Source: Aplectana chamaeleonis | Taxonomy: Eukaryota > Nematoda > Chromadorea > Rhabditida > Cosmocercidae | Direction: 5' to 3' | DNA: 64,000 nt | Assembly (NCBI GenBank): GCA_029168955.1 | Contig: JAPDOI010001166.1 | Coordinates: forward strand, 150,949 to 214,948 | Shown: one piece after another, positions 53,597 through 64,000 of the stretch | Layout: each line of letters begins with the position of its first letter | Position numbering within the stretch: position 1 is the first letter of the stretch | Notes under the pieces: model-generated | Told to the model about the DNA's origin: nothing | What the model saw: only the letters and a program-made list of their open reading frames with translations | Databases searched by the model: none | Position numbers and translations under genes: made by a program

Positions 53597-54245
53597 TATG
53601 CCCTTTTTATAGAATGGGAACGTTTCCGAGAAAATTATTAGGACTTTTGTTTTGTTGCATCTTCTAGATTTTGAAATCTGGATAAAGGTTCATATTGTGT
53701 GTTTCAAAAAACCAGGTTGGGTCACAATCTTAATCGGGGAAGACTAGAGGATTCATACGAAACCAATGCTCGTGGTGAATTAACCCAGCTGCGTTGATGT
53801 GGTGGTCACAAAAACCTTGCAAAGAGGGGTGTCGTTCAATTTAGCAAACTGCCCCAAACTTGAAATATGCTGCTGAGCAAATATTAAAACAAAAGAAAAC
53901 GATCCAGCTAAGAGCGAAAACCGGTACTGTTCCAGAACGCTTGCTGGAATGAGATTCTACGCACGTTTTCTCCCCGTTCGCGTATCACGTGAGCCCTGGC
54001 GCTCTCCGTGATTGGTCAAAGGGCTCGTTTATACTTCCGCCGCCGTGCGGGGCGGCGAAGAGCAATCCTACAATATCGATCGTGCCGCGTGATCAATATT
54101 ACAGAAATGCTCGGCGGCGGAAGTGTAAACGACCTCAAAGGCGAGAACGTGGGCGGAGAATCTCCTCCCAGCAAGAGTTCTCAATCAGAGCTGAAACAAT
54201 CACCAAAAATAACAGATAACAGGATTTATCGAAAGGCAACTCACC

Positions 54246-55205
54246 TCCGCTAGTGTTTCCTCACGGCTAGAGCATATAATAAAATAAAGCCTTCTTGTAG
54301 AGGAAATATCAGCAAAAGGCTCAAGACAGTATCACGGAATTCCCTTCGCATATTAAGGAAACTCTAGCGAAACCACCTTGAGACAATTGTGGGAGAATGA
54401 AGGATAGAAAACAGAATGAGAAGAGATTTCGCTTGCAGATCTATTTGCAAAGTCCATTTTTTGTCTATGAATGAATCAAAAATCCACATTTTTGGGTATT
54501 TCCGCTATTTGATAAAAAACTGAATTCGCAATAAGCATCTTAAAACCCCGCTGAGCAAAGTTCAAGCCACATCAAAAACATTTGCGTGCTACAATCAGAC
54601 TATCAGCTACCGAAAACCGAAAGCTTTATCTCGTGCTTTTCACAGCTCATCTCTGTTAACACCACCAAATAACCGTTTTTTTCCCTAAAAAATAGTTCAA
54701 AAAGTTTTCGTTTTCAAGGGGTCAAACAATAGCTTAAAATAGTTCTAAACACATTCAGAGCGACTGGCCTTCAAGTTCTTATGCCTACTATTCACCTAAA
54801 TTTTGAATCGAAAACATTAATAATAAAGCCTGCAGCAGCGAGAAAATGAGAAATGAAAAGAATGTGGTGGACTATAAAAAGGAGGCATCTCTCCATTTAG
54901 CTGCGATCTAGCAGAAGTTGGCAAAAGGTAGAAATACAGCCAGAATAAAACAGTAGAATAGTTGCGGATGGGTGAAAGGTGATGGCCGGATCGGGAGATT
55001 TTTCTCCATTTATCGATCGCGCCCGCAATGGTGCAGTATCGCGTGCGGCCGTCTGCAAATGTGCGTCACTGCGGCACGGTTTGGCTGCGTCAGGGCTGCA
55101 GAGGAGACCGCCTCCAACGAAGTGGCGCCTTCCAATCACAGAGCTTGCGCCCTCCCCCCGTTTTGCCCACCCCTCGGACGTTTTGGCGCCACGAGACGAC
55201 CACCC
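54246..55205 (-). repeat. MULE right terminal inverted repeat (about 960 bp)
   Basis: Reverse complement of the left TIR; ends ...GACGACCACCC at 55205, immediately followed by CAGAAAACC. Confidence 0.9.
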
Positions 55206-55214
55206 CAGAAAACC

Positions 55215-56618
55215 ACATCATCGCAGGAGGCTCCTCCAAACTGAATTCAACTGGGAAAGCAGTGCAGGCAGCGCAGGAAAACTCATTCAACGCAAAATCT
55301 AGCAGAGAAAAGTTGCATGAATGGAATGCTACCACCAAAAGCCTTTTGAGTTAAAACCCTTTTGAATGTAAGTATGGAGCTTCGAGGATGGCCTATCTTC
55401 GTTAGTCGCGCGCGGCCGCGATGCGGCGTTGGCTTCGTAGCGCGCCTGGTGGCCTCTCTCCCACTCCACCACTCTTGATAGAGGTTGTTGAGGCCCAGAC
55501 AAACACACTGATTCACTGCAGACTACACATTTTCGCCTATTTTTCCCTCAGGAAACATGTAAGTGCGGAAAGTAGCCTCCTTATAAAGATTTTTCTGTTG
55601 CTTTCGACCACAGTTTCGATACTACTGCTCTCTCAAATAGACAGATTACCGCTTGAAACCAGATCACTCTCTGGAACAAAACCCATTAAACCACTGTAAT
55701 TTTCGGTAAACATCAAAAAACTTTTGTCATATTTATTGAAAGTTTAAGCATGCGGTGACAAGGGGTTACCTAACAATTTGTTATGATTAGAAACACCACC
55801 ATTATACTTACTTGAGCATGCGGAGCGCGGATGCACGGAATTTTCTGTTTTCTGCCCACATTGTTCTGTTCTGTGTAAGGTGACCCACTTTCCTCAGAAA
55901 ACAGAAAGAAAACTTAAAATCGCGATTTCTAGCAAAACTTGTTTAGTGACAAGAGACCAAATTCATTGGCGGTTAAGGACGGATTTCAACCGGATTATGT
56001 GCAGTTCCATGCAATCAAGACTCAAATCTCGTCAAAATGGTACCCTAAGCCATGAGTATGACGAATTTGTGAGGTGCTCGAGTATAAATACCTCCTTCAA
56101 ACGCAGGATATGAATACTCCAGCGCCCGACCTATGACGGAACGGTATGAAGTTGAGTCTTTGTTAATCAAGGCAGATATCAGAATTCCTGAAAATGCGGC
56201 GGGTACCAGTTCTTATAGAATCCACACTGTAGCGTAGTACGATCTTGAATTTTTCATTTTTATTGAATTATACGAACATTTTCTGTTTTCTGCCCATTTT
56301 CGGTGTTTTTTCTGTTTTCTGTTAAAATGGATTTCCTGTTTTCTGATTGAAAATCGCAAATTTGTGATACTGAGTGACCTCTTGAAGATTTGTTCCTTCA
56401 ACCGATGAAGAACTGTTTACAATGAAAGAAGAATTTATGTTATGGAAAGCTGCTGATTGCTCATACGATCTGAGGAACGAAATCCATAGGTATTAAGAAA
56501 GTTCATGTAAGGAGTCATAAGGTGTAGAAATTAAGCTCACAAAAATTTAGCACCAGGGCAATGTGTTGGGCAATAAGGATTAGATAGAAGATAGCTATTG
56601 AAAGCTGCTGCTCGTTCA
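55215..56618. other. Non-coding between MULE and MITE, with one dispersed repeat
   Basis: Contains a repeat at 55360-55530 and T-rich TTTTCTGTTTTCTG stretches (55840-55860, 56275-56350). No gene recognised. Confidence 0.5.
55360..55530 (-). repeat. Dispersed repeat pair with 60945-61115 (inverted)
   Basis: The minus strand here and the plus strand of 60945-61115 share GTGTGTTTGTCTGGG.CCTCA, AGAGTGGTGG.G.G.GAGAGG and GCCGCGCGCG. The parallel translations (GLNN...EEWW...REA.RRA...RGRAR) are similar, so a decayed coding origin is possible; no family is recognised. Confidence 0.6.
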
Positions 56619-56788
56619 GGGGTGCGTTCCAAGAACATTCCCTTGGCAAAACGCGTCCATGGAAACGTGGCCACGGCCACGTGGGAGCAATTTTCAGTCA
56701 TAATTCGCATCCATGGAAAGCATATTCGTCCATTAGGAGGTTGTTTGTCCTCCCATGGCGTCGTGGAAACGTTCTTGGAACGCACCCC
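56619..56788. mobile_element. 170-bp MITE
   Basis: Near-perfect 20-bp inverted ends GGGGTGCGTTCCAAGAACAT / ACGTTCTTGGAACGCACCCC. An internal palindrome (CGTGGCCACGGCCACG) lies near 56660. Target duplication unclear (CA on both sides). Confidence 0.85.
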
Positions 56789-56934
56789 CAGATATTATCG
56801 ATATCTTCAAATCTCGAGAACCCTTCCTTATATATAGTACAACTGCTGCCAACTGTGGCCCATTTGAATATAGCTTGATCCACAGCTCTTCATTCTCGTG
56901 GAGTTACTCCTGTGTAACTCCTCAGACATTGGGA

Positions 56935-57303
56935 GCAGCGGACAGCTGGCGAAAATTGGCCAGTTGCTCAACAGCTGGGTGACAGCTGGCATTCAGCTGG
57001 CCAATGGCAATTACGAGGCCGACAGTTGGCACACACTCGTCATGTCATTTAATGCCAGCCGCGGACGGCTGGCGAATATTTGCAGGTTGCCTAACAGCTG
57101 GATGATAACTGGCATCAAGCTGGCAATCGGCAATTACAAAGCCGACAGCTGGCTCATACTTGGCATCTCAATGAGTGCGAGCGGCGGACCGCTGGCGAAA
57201 ATGTGCCAGCTGCCTGAAAGCTGCGCGATAACTTGCATTCAGCTGACACGGGCGATCACACCTCAAAATTACCGAGTGCATGACAAGGCAGTTATCCGCC
57301 AAT
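56935..57303 (+). repeat. Three 123-bp tandem repeats upstream of a LINE
   Basis: Units start GC.GCGGAC.GCTGGCGAA at 56935, 57058 and 57181; period exactly 123 bp, identity about 75%. They sit 150 bp upstream of the LINE start codon, so they could be LINE 5' monomers with promoter function. Related CGGACCGCTGGCA motifs recur downstream of the LINE (60680-60870) in inverted orientation, and CTCAGACATTGGGA at 56921 has an inverted copy at about 60868-60883. Confidence 0.75.
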
Positions 57304-57454
57304 CGGCACTCGGCTGGCGCTTAACCGCCCAGTGGCCTTCGCTTGGCGCTGAGTCGTCAAATTATTGGCTCTCGAGAGAGCACGCTTTAACATGTCATAG
57401 TTTGATCTCTGCTTTCATTTATAAGCTCAGCCGGTATATAAGCGATTCAGTCCA

Positions 57455-60437
57455 ATGAGTGTTCACTGCTGCCGAGATATCGTACGTTCGTGCCGTGGCA
57501 ATGTGGAGGAAAGAAGATCGCCTCCGTGCAAACCGACGTCATCCCCTCCACAAAGAGGGTTTTTGTCATGGGAGAGGTGCTGGCCACACGCAGCTCTCCT
57601 TCGGATTCTCCTGAAAAGGGCCGGCGTGGAGAGGAATCCTGGACTCGCTCGGAAGTACCTAGGCGCCACGTGCGGCAAGGATGTTAACTGGAGACATACC
57701 AGCGTCCAGTGCTTTGGATGCCAAAGGTGGGTGCATCTCTCCTGTTCGGGTCTCAGCTCTGTGAGGCATCATAACTCCTCTTTTCGTTGTGTATTATGCT
57801 CCTCACCTTCCAACTCAGATTCCTCGATCTCAAATCGCCCCCTTTCCATTGTGCATATCAATCTAAACGGCCTTCGTGCCAAGCTTTCTGAACTCTCTCT
57901 TCGCACGTACTTACCATCCAGACGTGATCATGGTTCAAGAAACCAAGCTCTCTCCATCCCCCACCTATCCTCATCCAAATATCCCAGGCTATACTTCTTA
58001 CCATGCTCCAAGGTCATCTCTCGGCGGAGGAGTTTCTACTTTCGTTTTATCCTCACTTCCCTCACACCTCATTCCCAGCACCCCCACGGACGGTACTCTC
58101 GAGTACCTCCCAATCCATCTCCCCCTAAAAACACCCCTTTCTCTTTTCAACATATACATTCTACCTACAACTTCATGCTCCTTCATCGTACAGTCCTATC
58201 CCACTTCTCAAGCAGCTGAGCGAATGCTCCCTCTCATCCTCGGTCGTTTTCGGGGGTGATTTCAACGCTCACACCTTTTGCTCGTCTCTCTGTCCTGATG
58301 TTAGAGGAAATGACGTCGAAGAATGGGCAGATGAGTGCGACCTGGTCATTTTAAACTATGATCAGCCCACTCGTCTCCCTGCAAACGGCCGATCTTCTAG
58401 CCCAGACATATCTCTTGTCTCGTCCAACCTTTCTAGCTGCTGCTCATGGTCTACCTCGACTACTCTGCCCAGTGACCACGTTCCTGTCTTTGTCCACATC
58501 GATCTATCCAATTCTCTCGCTCCCTTTTCTGGTGTTCGCCAACGTTCTTATCTTAATTTAGGCCGAGCAGACTGGCGCCTGTTCATTAAAGTTGCGCTTC
58601 GCCTATCGCCAGATTACCCGTGGAATGGCGACGTGCACCAGAAAGAGTGCCATTTATCTGACGCAATCCGCAAGGCCATGAATGCGGCTATTCCTATCGG
58701 TCGCGTCAAGGCGTTCTATCTAAATGTCAACAGAGACATCCTCGACAAAATTAGAACTCTTGAAGAAGATACCCACTGAACTACTACCGCTTCTCACTGA
58801 TGTGATAAACACCTCGTTCAGGTCGTGTACTATCCCGCAGAATTAGAAGACGGCAAACGTCGTTCCGCTGCCCAAGCCTGGCAAGCCCCAAGCTTCAGTC
58901 AAGGGGTATCGTCCCATTAGTTTGCTGTCCTCTTTTGCTAAAGTAGCTGAAAAGCTGATCGTTAAGGACCTGGATGGGCATAACGAGAGACAGGTGTTTC
59001 AGCATGGATTCAGAAAAATGCATTCCACCACGACAGCTTTGTTAGAAATTGTTAGCTATGCAATTGATGGTTTAAACGCCTATAAGCCGCAGAGAACTGT
59101 AGCAGTTGCCTTGGATCTCACCAAGGCTTTCGACACAGTGAATCTTGGTTGGTGGTATACTGGAGTCATCAATCCGGCCATGGCAAAAGCGCTGGATAGC
59201 TGCATTCACTAAGGGAAGACGGGCTAGAGTGAGGTTCCAAAATCATGTCTCAAACAGCATTCCGATTGCAGCTGGAGTCCCACAGGGCGGCGTATTGTCG
59301 CCTGCTCTCTTCAGACTGTACCTCGAAGATATACCCGCCCCTCCTCAAGATATCAAGGTGGTCGCTTACGCTGATGATATGACTGTCTTGTGTCGTGATC
59401 GGGACATAAATGTGGCCGCCGCTAAGATTAACGGGTACTTGACCACACTGAAAAGCTTCCTCGACCGCAAAATGCTGAAGATTTCTGCGTCAAAGTCATC
59501 GGTATCCGTACTCACAACGGACCCATCTGAACACAGCGCACATCCGTATGTCGTATGGAATGGAGATCGTTTACCTGCCGCCCGCTTCCCAAAACTTCTC
59601 GGACTCGTGCTCGATCCATCGCTCAAGTTCCATAAGAACACGGGACAGAAGCAGGCTATCGTTAAAGCGAAACTTAACGTGCTTAGAGCCCTGGGCGGTA
59701 CATCATGGGGTAGTAGCAAAGAAACCATTATTACAACGTATAAGACGATTCTCCAGCCTGCACTAGAATACGGCGCACCAGTTTAGCAGCATCTAGTTTC
59801 GGAATCCTCTTGGACTAAGGTGCAACGCATACAGAATACGGCTCTTCGAATCGCCACCGGATGTGCAAGAAGTTCCCCGGTCGATCACTTGCATGCTGAG
59901 ACCCGCTTATTACCAGCAAGGGAGCACTGCCAGCTCCAGGCCCAACAATTTTTCATCAACATTGTCAAACAACCAAATCACCCCTCTTGGAGAGTGCTAA
60001 ACCCCGTCAGAGAAAGAGAGATCAGAAAGCCATTCACCGATGCTCCCAGCAAAGTCAATCTGCAAAGATGGCACGACTCACAGCAAGAACGACTCCGTCT
60101 ATTGCGCGAGGAGCATACTGGGTTCGTACGGTGCCATCTGGAAAAGGCTGTCATTAATCCCATATTGGGGGTAGTGCCGCCCCAAGTCTGCACAACCGAG
60201 GCTGAACTCGGATGAAGGGCCAGGTGCACCCTGGCATCGCTGCGCTGTGGTCATTGTACCATGCTTATGTCCTACGCCAGCAAAATAGACAGCAGCAAAT
60301 CAGATGTCTGCCCGGACTGCGGCTGCCTCGGCCATGACACTGCACACCTCCTCAGATGTCTGGAGAGACCCACCACGCTGACCGTAATGGACTTATGGAC
60401 GAATCCGTTACTGGTCGCCCAGTTTCTCAACCTATGA
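57455..60437 (+). pseudogene. LINE with PHD-like finger, endonuclease, RT and C-terminal zinc knuckle; decayed
   Basis: Non-LTR retrotransposon. Segments in order: ERNPGLARKYLGATCGKDV then PHD-like Cys/His finger VQCFGCQRWVHLSCSGLS..FRCVLC (57700-57800); endonuclease LSIVHINLNGLRAKLSE (57840), DVIMVQETKLSPSPTYPHP (57920), GGDFNAHTFC (58253), DISLVSSNL, TTLPSDHVPVFVHI (58480); then an apparent deletion near 58775, since the next block is already RT: KKIPTELLPLLTDVINTSFR, VKGYRPISLLSSFAKVAEKL (58900), AVALDLTKAFDTVN (59105; Asp), AGVPQGGVLSPALFRLYLED (59270), KVVAYADDMTVLCRD (59358; YADD), SSKETIITTYKTILQPALEY. C-terminal knuckle CPDCGCLGHDTAHLLRCLE (60315). Several frameshifts and stops (for example 59210, 59785, 60213). 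Clade uncertain; resembles Jockey/I-group LINEs. Confidence 0.88.
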
Positions 60438-60499
60438 CAAAACCTTTCAATGTGGCTGCAAAGAAGAAGAAAAAGAAGAGTGTTCTTTCGGCACTTCGA

Positions 60500-60620
60500 A
60501 GCCTGCCCTGGAAGGTGACCTGAAGTCACTCTACAAAGGCTAGCATATTTTTGGCAGCTGAGGTGCAAGTCCCCACGGCTAGGGGGGGAGGTCGGGTGGG
60601 TCCCCCACCTCAGACCGTTG
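60500..60620 (+). repeat. Copy P2 of the TATA-repeat family (3' half), after the LINE
   Basis: CTGGAAGGTGACCTGAAGTC...GCAGCTGAGGTGCAAGTCCC...CACGGCTAG corresponds to the minus-strand 3' half of P1. Lying directly after the LINE coding end, it may be its 3' UTR. Confidence 0.55.
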
Positions 60621-60668
60621 CGTAGGCGATCTCCTACGCAACGATCTGCGGTGAGGGACCCACCCCGA
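60592..60668. repeat. About 35-bp hairpin
   Basis: TCGGGTGGGTCCCCCACCTC...CGTTGCGTAGG and CCTACGCAACG...GGTGAGGGACCCACCCCGA pair around CGATCT; innermost 11 bp perfect, outer part with a few mismatches. Confidence 0.85.
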
Positions 60669-60944
60669 TTCATCGGTCTGCCAAGAGACTGGCGGACCGC
60701 TGGCAAATGATTGTTAAACAGCGGGCTGCCAGGTAATAGCCAAGAGACTGCCAGCCGTCGGCCAGCGTCCTGGCGGACCGCTGGCAGGGTTTTGGCGGAC
60801 CGCCGGGTAATGGCAGTCCGACACCGGGAATGGTTTTTGCTCGCCAGGAAAATGCCGGCGGTCCGCCAATCCCAATGTCTGAGTAGTGGATATTACTGCA
60901 TCACATACTAATAGGATTGCTAAGGCTAAAATATGCTTCCAGTA

Positions 60945-61115
60945 GTGGTTCAGTGTGTTTGTCTGGGGCCTCAACAACCCCGATGAAGAGTGGTGGGGCG
61001 TGAGAGAGGCCAGCAGGCGGGCTGCAATGCTAACGCCGCGTCGCAGCCGCGCGCGGCAAACAGAGATGACCCATCCTTCCCGAGGCTCCATACCTACATT
61101 CAACCCTTTGTTCAT
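60945..61115 (+). repeat. Partner of the 55360-55530 repeat
   Basis: See 55360-55530. Followed by CCTACATTCAACCCTTTG, similar to CTTACATTCAAAAGGGTTTT in the partner. Confidence 0.6.
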
Positions 61116-61209
61116 GCAGAGGCCTATGGGGGAGAAGACTCATTGCGAAGGAGACCACAAGTACTGTTGACCGCCAAGAAAGATACTAAGGAGCACAACT
61201 CACCTAATA

Positions 61210-62289
61210 TACTCATAACCTGCTGCTGCTGCTGCTGATCAATCCCAACGGCCATTATGACGACGTGAAAGAGGGCAGCGAGGCAGACAAGCAAAGGCGC
61301 AAAATAAGAGCACGATGCGAGGTACGGTTAAACTGACCTGCAACTTAAACTTCATAAATCAATGCACACAAAATTAGAAGACAGAATTGGCGCCCATCTC
61401 ATCAATAGAAACATACCTATTTACTAGATGGGCAGATGAGATCGGTGTCGATGCGAAGACGTGTTTCACTCCAAAATCGACGTTGTTGCTTACGGAGCTT
61501 GACATTTTGGCTCCCGGTCGTGGCGGGACCAACTGCGGCGCGGGAGCGACGCACCTTTAACCTTCACAAAATTCTTGTACTTGAAGGCGAGTATCTCGGC
61601 TAATCATGCCTGAGAGGTGTTTAAAGGACATTTTATGTGGAATCATTTCGCCACAATGTCAACAGCCTAGACAACGATGCGCAATTTTTCATTAACTTCT
61701 GAAGCCCTCAGAAAACTCCATAATTTTAACTCACAAATTAACTAGGGTAATTGTCGAATTTCCGCTCAGAATTGACGAATTAACATACTCAGATATGTGT
61801 CATTTATATCAAATCTACCCTCAATTATCAGCCCTCAACAAGTCGCGATAACCGTTTGAATGCCGTCATGAAATATCCAGAATTCAGAAAAGGTCGATAT
61901 AGTGTCGGGATAAACTTTGAAACCATGCATAAATCTCAAAAAAGTGGTAATCCGCCTAAATTTTCTCTATTGTAGAGCTAGTTATGTACCGTCTTAGCTC
62001 TGAATCACAGAAAGAATCAATAGCGAAGATATTGATCGAATTTCAGCACCAGTGCTGCACTCTCAGGTACTCGGGGCTACGGCCGCCGCACCATTGGCCG
62101 CCGAGCCGCGCCTCCGATCAGCGCATCGATGTCGAAAGGTGCGCGGATCGGTGTCCTCCAGTAAAATCTGTCGGTCCCCGGCCCCCGAGCGGTGCAAAAT
62201 TTGTCCATAAGCGGCTCAAAAACTGCCCATGTCCATTTTCGGCGTTTCCGGATTCTTTCAGGGGACACGGGGACAGCCCACAAAGATCA
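61210..62289. other. Non-coding; short CTG run and left arm of an inverted-repeat element
   Basis: A (CTG)6 run near 61219-61236. From 61478 onward lies the left arm of the element described next. The ORF at 61984 is not similar to anything recognised and overlaps repeat P3. Confidence 0.45.
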
Positions 62290-62808
62290 CCCCTGTTGGG
62301 ATCCCTACGGAGGGGAGGGGGTGACCCCACCGTGGACCGTGGGGAGATGGCCTCCAGTTGGGTCCCATGCCCCCCCCGAGCCATGGGGAGCCCTCTCCCC
62401 TCGGCGACAAAAATTATCCTCCGGTATCCGGTGGATCTTCTGGGAAGAGACTCGAGGCCACCTTCCAGGTCCGGCTTCGAAGAGCCGACTGAGGTACACG
62501 GTGAGATGAGGAGCCTTTTATACCAGCAACATTGTTAATGCTTTGGTTTAAACATGTTGATGATCCTGAGCAACTGCGTAGAGGCGCGGATGGCTGTAAC
62601 TGCCAATGTGCGTAGACGTGTCGCGGTCGGGAATCTGCGTCGCGGTCGAGAACGGGCGCGGATGGCCGAATGACTCTCTCTGAAAGTGTGGCGGGCCGTC
62701 TCCGAATGCCTGAGCTGTGAAGGTTAAAGGTGCGTTGCCCCCGCGGTTGGTCCCGTCACGACTAGGAGCCAAAAGGTCAAGTTCCGTAAGCAACAACGAA
62801 ATCGACGG
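61478..62808. mobile_element. Element bounded by about 95-bp inverted repeats, containing P3
   Basis: TTGTTGCTTACGGAGCTTGA...GGACCAACTGCGG...GCACCTTTAACCTTCACA at 61484-61572 is mirrored at about 62711-62805 with some 85% identity. It encloses 1.1 kb including the TATA-repeat P3. No target duplication identified and no transposase. Confidence 0.6.
62290..62535 (-). repeat. TATA-containing dispersed repeat, copy P3
   Basis: Minus strand: GGTATAAAAGGCTCCTCATC, CTCACCGTGTACCTCAGTCG, CTGGAAGGTGGCCTCGAGTC, then GAGGGCTCCCCATGGCTCGG. Same layout as P1 with about 70% identity. Confidence 0.55.
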
Positions 62809-64000
62809 AATATCATAGAAATATGTTAAAGACGTCTGGCACGCAATTGATGGTGTCAGTACATCGCCAACGCTAGCTGCTCTGGAAAAAATGCAGGGAG
62901 TTGACAAAAATTACTGAAAGATTGATAGATAAACGGTGAAAATAAGAAAGACACGTTCAGTACCGTGCAAAGCGAAGAAAATAGCATTAGGAATAGAGGC
63001 ACGGGGAGGAAAAGAGCATCTATCAATCGTTCGATCACGGCTGTTGGCGGCGGAAGCGACGCGGTGGCGTAGGGCGGGTTAGGAAAGTGATTAACCACCG
63101 GATGCCGGCTGGCGCACGCGTGCGACGCAGATCTGCGGCGCGCGCGTTAGACATCATTGGAGCGCGATTATACACTCGACCAAACTCCTATACAGGCGAG
63201 AGAATGCGATGTACAGGCGAAACGAGTCCTATTTCTTCTTAATACCTTATTGACAAACCTCGGGAAGTGAAAATAATATAATATGTGGTATGAATGAAAA
63301 CTAAATTTCACACTTCTCTATAATTAAGAGGTGAAACTAGTCTCAGCCTTTCCCTTTTCCTTTTACTACATGAGCAACATCATTACCAAAGGATGGGTTG
63401 TTCACATAAGATGGAGTTCCGGAGATGTGCAACTTCGATATGTTCAAGGGGGAAGGCAGTGCTCCAATATTTCATACTCAGGATCTGCTAATTGCCTTAG
63501 AGATTTACAGGAGATTGAGAAAAAGGAAGGGGAGCATTTCCATAGCTTTGCTAAGAGGAATTACGGGCACACGAATGACAATTTTTCTTTCGGTGAAAAA
63601 CATTTTCGGTGAAAAAATTGTCTTGGACTGGAGCGTAAAACTTGTTTCTCTTTAGGGGTTGCTTTTCGGTGCTGATTACGAATCTGAGGCCAATTTGTTC
63701 AATGTTTGAAAAATCCATCTGAGAGTTGGTCCAAAGCTTCAAAATGGGGGATTTTTTTGCTGCTTAAACGCGATTTTTCACGATTTCGGAGAATTGTATC
63801 ACATGTTAGGAGTTTTCTTATATAAAGCCGTAATATTCAGTCAGTGTTACAAGGAAGACTTCGGTTACCTGTGAATCCAGTGATAGCCCCCGTCTTCCAA
63901 TATCGTGTATAATTAGAGTCAATTCTTTATATGACGTTCGCAGTTCACAAGCAGAGGGGCATTTATAAATTTTCCACATTTATTTAGCCCTGAGAACAAG
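62809..64000. other. Non-coding to the window end, nothing recognised
   Basis: Mixed AT-rich sequence. Short ORFs (for example 63331-63612) have no domain, no splice chain and no repeat partner in the window. Confidence 0.5.

Larger units (their letters stand above)
47393..55205 (+). mobile_element. Mutator-like (MULE) DNA transposon, 7,813 bp, both ends and 9-bp target duplication present
   Basis: Begins GGGTGGTCGTCTCGTGGCGC and ends with its reverse complement. Flanked by perfect CAGAAAACC on both sides (47384-47392, 55206-55214), the 9-bp duplication typical of Mutator. Long terminal inverted repeats (47393 to about 48357; about 54246-55205) enclose one transposase gene (51215-53596) and an inverted transposase fragment (about 50461-50710). 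The TIRs have diverged (estimated 85-90% identity), so it is not a fresh insertion. Confidence 0.92.

Noticed and set aside
61984..62538. 184-residue ORF as a host gene
   Set aside because: Its second half is the reverse strand of dispersed repeat P3; no recognised family.

Overview
The window is eukaryotic and almost certainly nematode. It has no bacterial gene organisation. Coding pieces are broken by short GT-AG introns of about 40-80 bp with TTTCAG-like acceptors, and a near-perfect copy (21 of 22 bases) of the nematode spliced leader SL1 lies at 11977-11998. I cannot name the genus; a chromadorean (SL1-using) nematode is the safest reading. This is a transposon graveyard: at most one or two ordinary host genes can be argued for (37661-37908 minus; 41443-42354 plus, itself transposase-derived).

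Left third (2.4-30.9 kb) is dominated by what looks like an undescribed family of Helitron-like, non-coding elements. Each starts with a long palindromic 5' head (TTYCTGAAAGTT...), followed by a 21/42-bp minisatellite (array A), a 250-310 bp cassette bounded by inverted repeats that holds a TATA-like box and a stem-loop, a second 42-bp minisatellite (array B, up to 4 kb), a unique 3' region, and a 19-nt terminal stem-loop (GTGAGCGCTTCGCGCTCAC) followed by CACAA. Four copies of subfamily A (2573-5330 plus, 6973-10598 minus, 13064-19052 minus, 26770-30855 plus) and two of subfamily B (2446-11217 plus, 12466-23717 minus) are visible. Because the hosts are themselves repeats or a LINE reading frame, empty sites can be read inside this window: insertion is exactly between A and T with no target duplication. 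The elements are nested up to four deep, and mariner, TTAA-type and TTA-type MITEs and a foldback element sit in them or next to them.

An old CR1-like LINE (11977-26600) begins with SL1, and its ORF1 is split in frame by the 11.25-kb element at 12466-23717. A second LINE (about 31.8-35.0 kb, RTE/Jockey-like RT) is broken by foldback insertions and lies among three more SL1-like sequences. A 500-bp tandem satellite (38328-40950) precedes a three-exon hAT-derived gene. A diverged 42-bp array lies at 44885-46215.

The right third holds a complete Mutator-like (MULE) transposon, 47393-55205, with about 960-bp terminal inverted repeats, a perfect 9-bp target duplication and a nine-exon transposase that carries one frameshift and one stop. 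A third LINE (57455-60437; PHD-like finger, endonuclease, RT, C-terminal zinc knuckle) follows three 123-bp tandem repeats. The remainder is MITEs, hairpins and TATA-containing dispersed repeats. No rRNA, tRNA or CRISPR feature was found.
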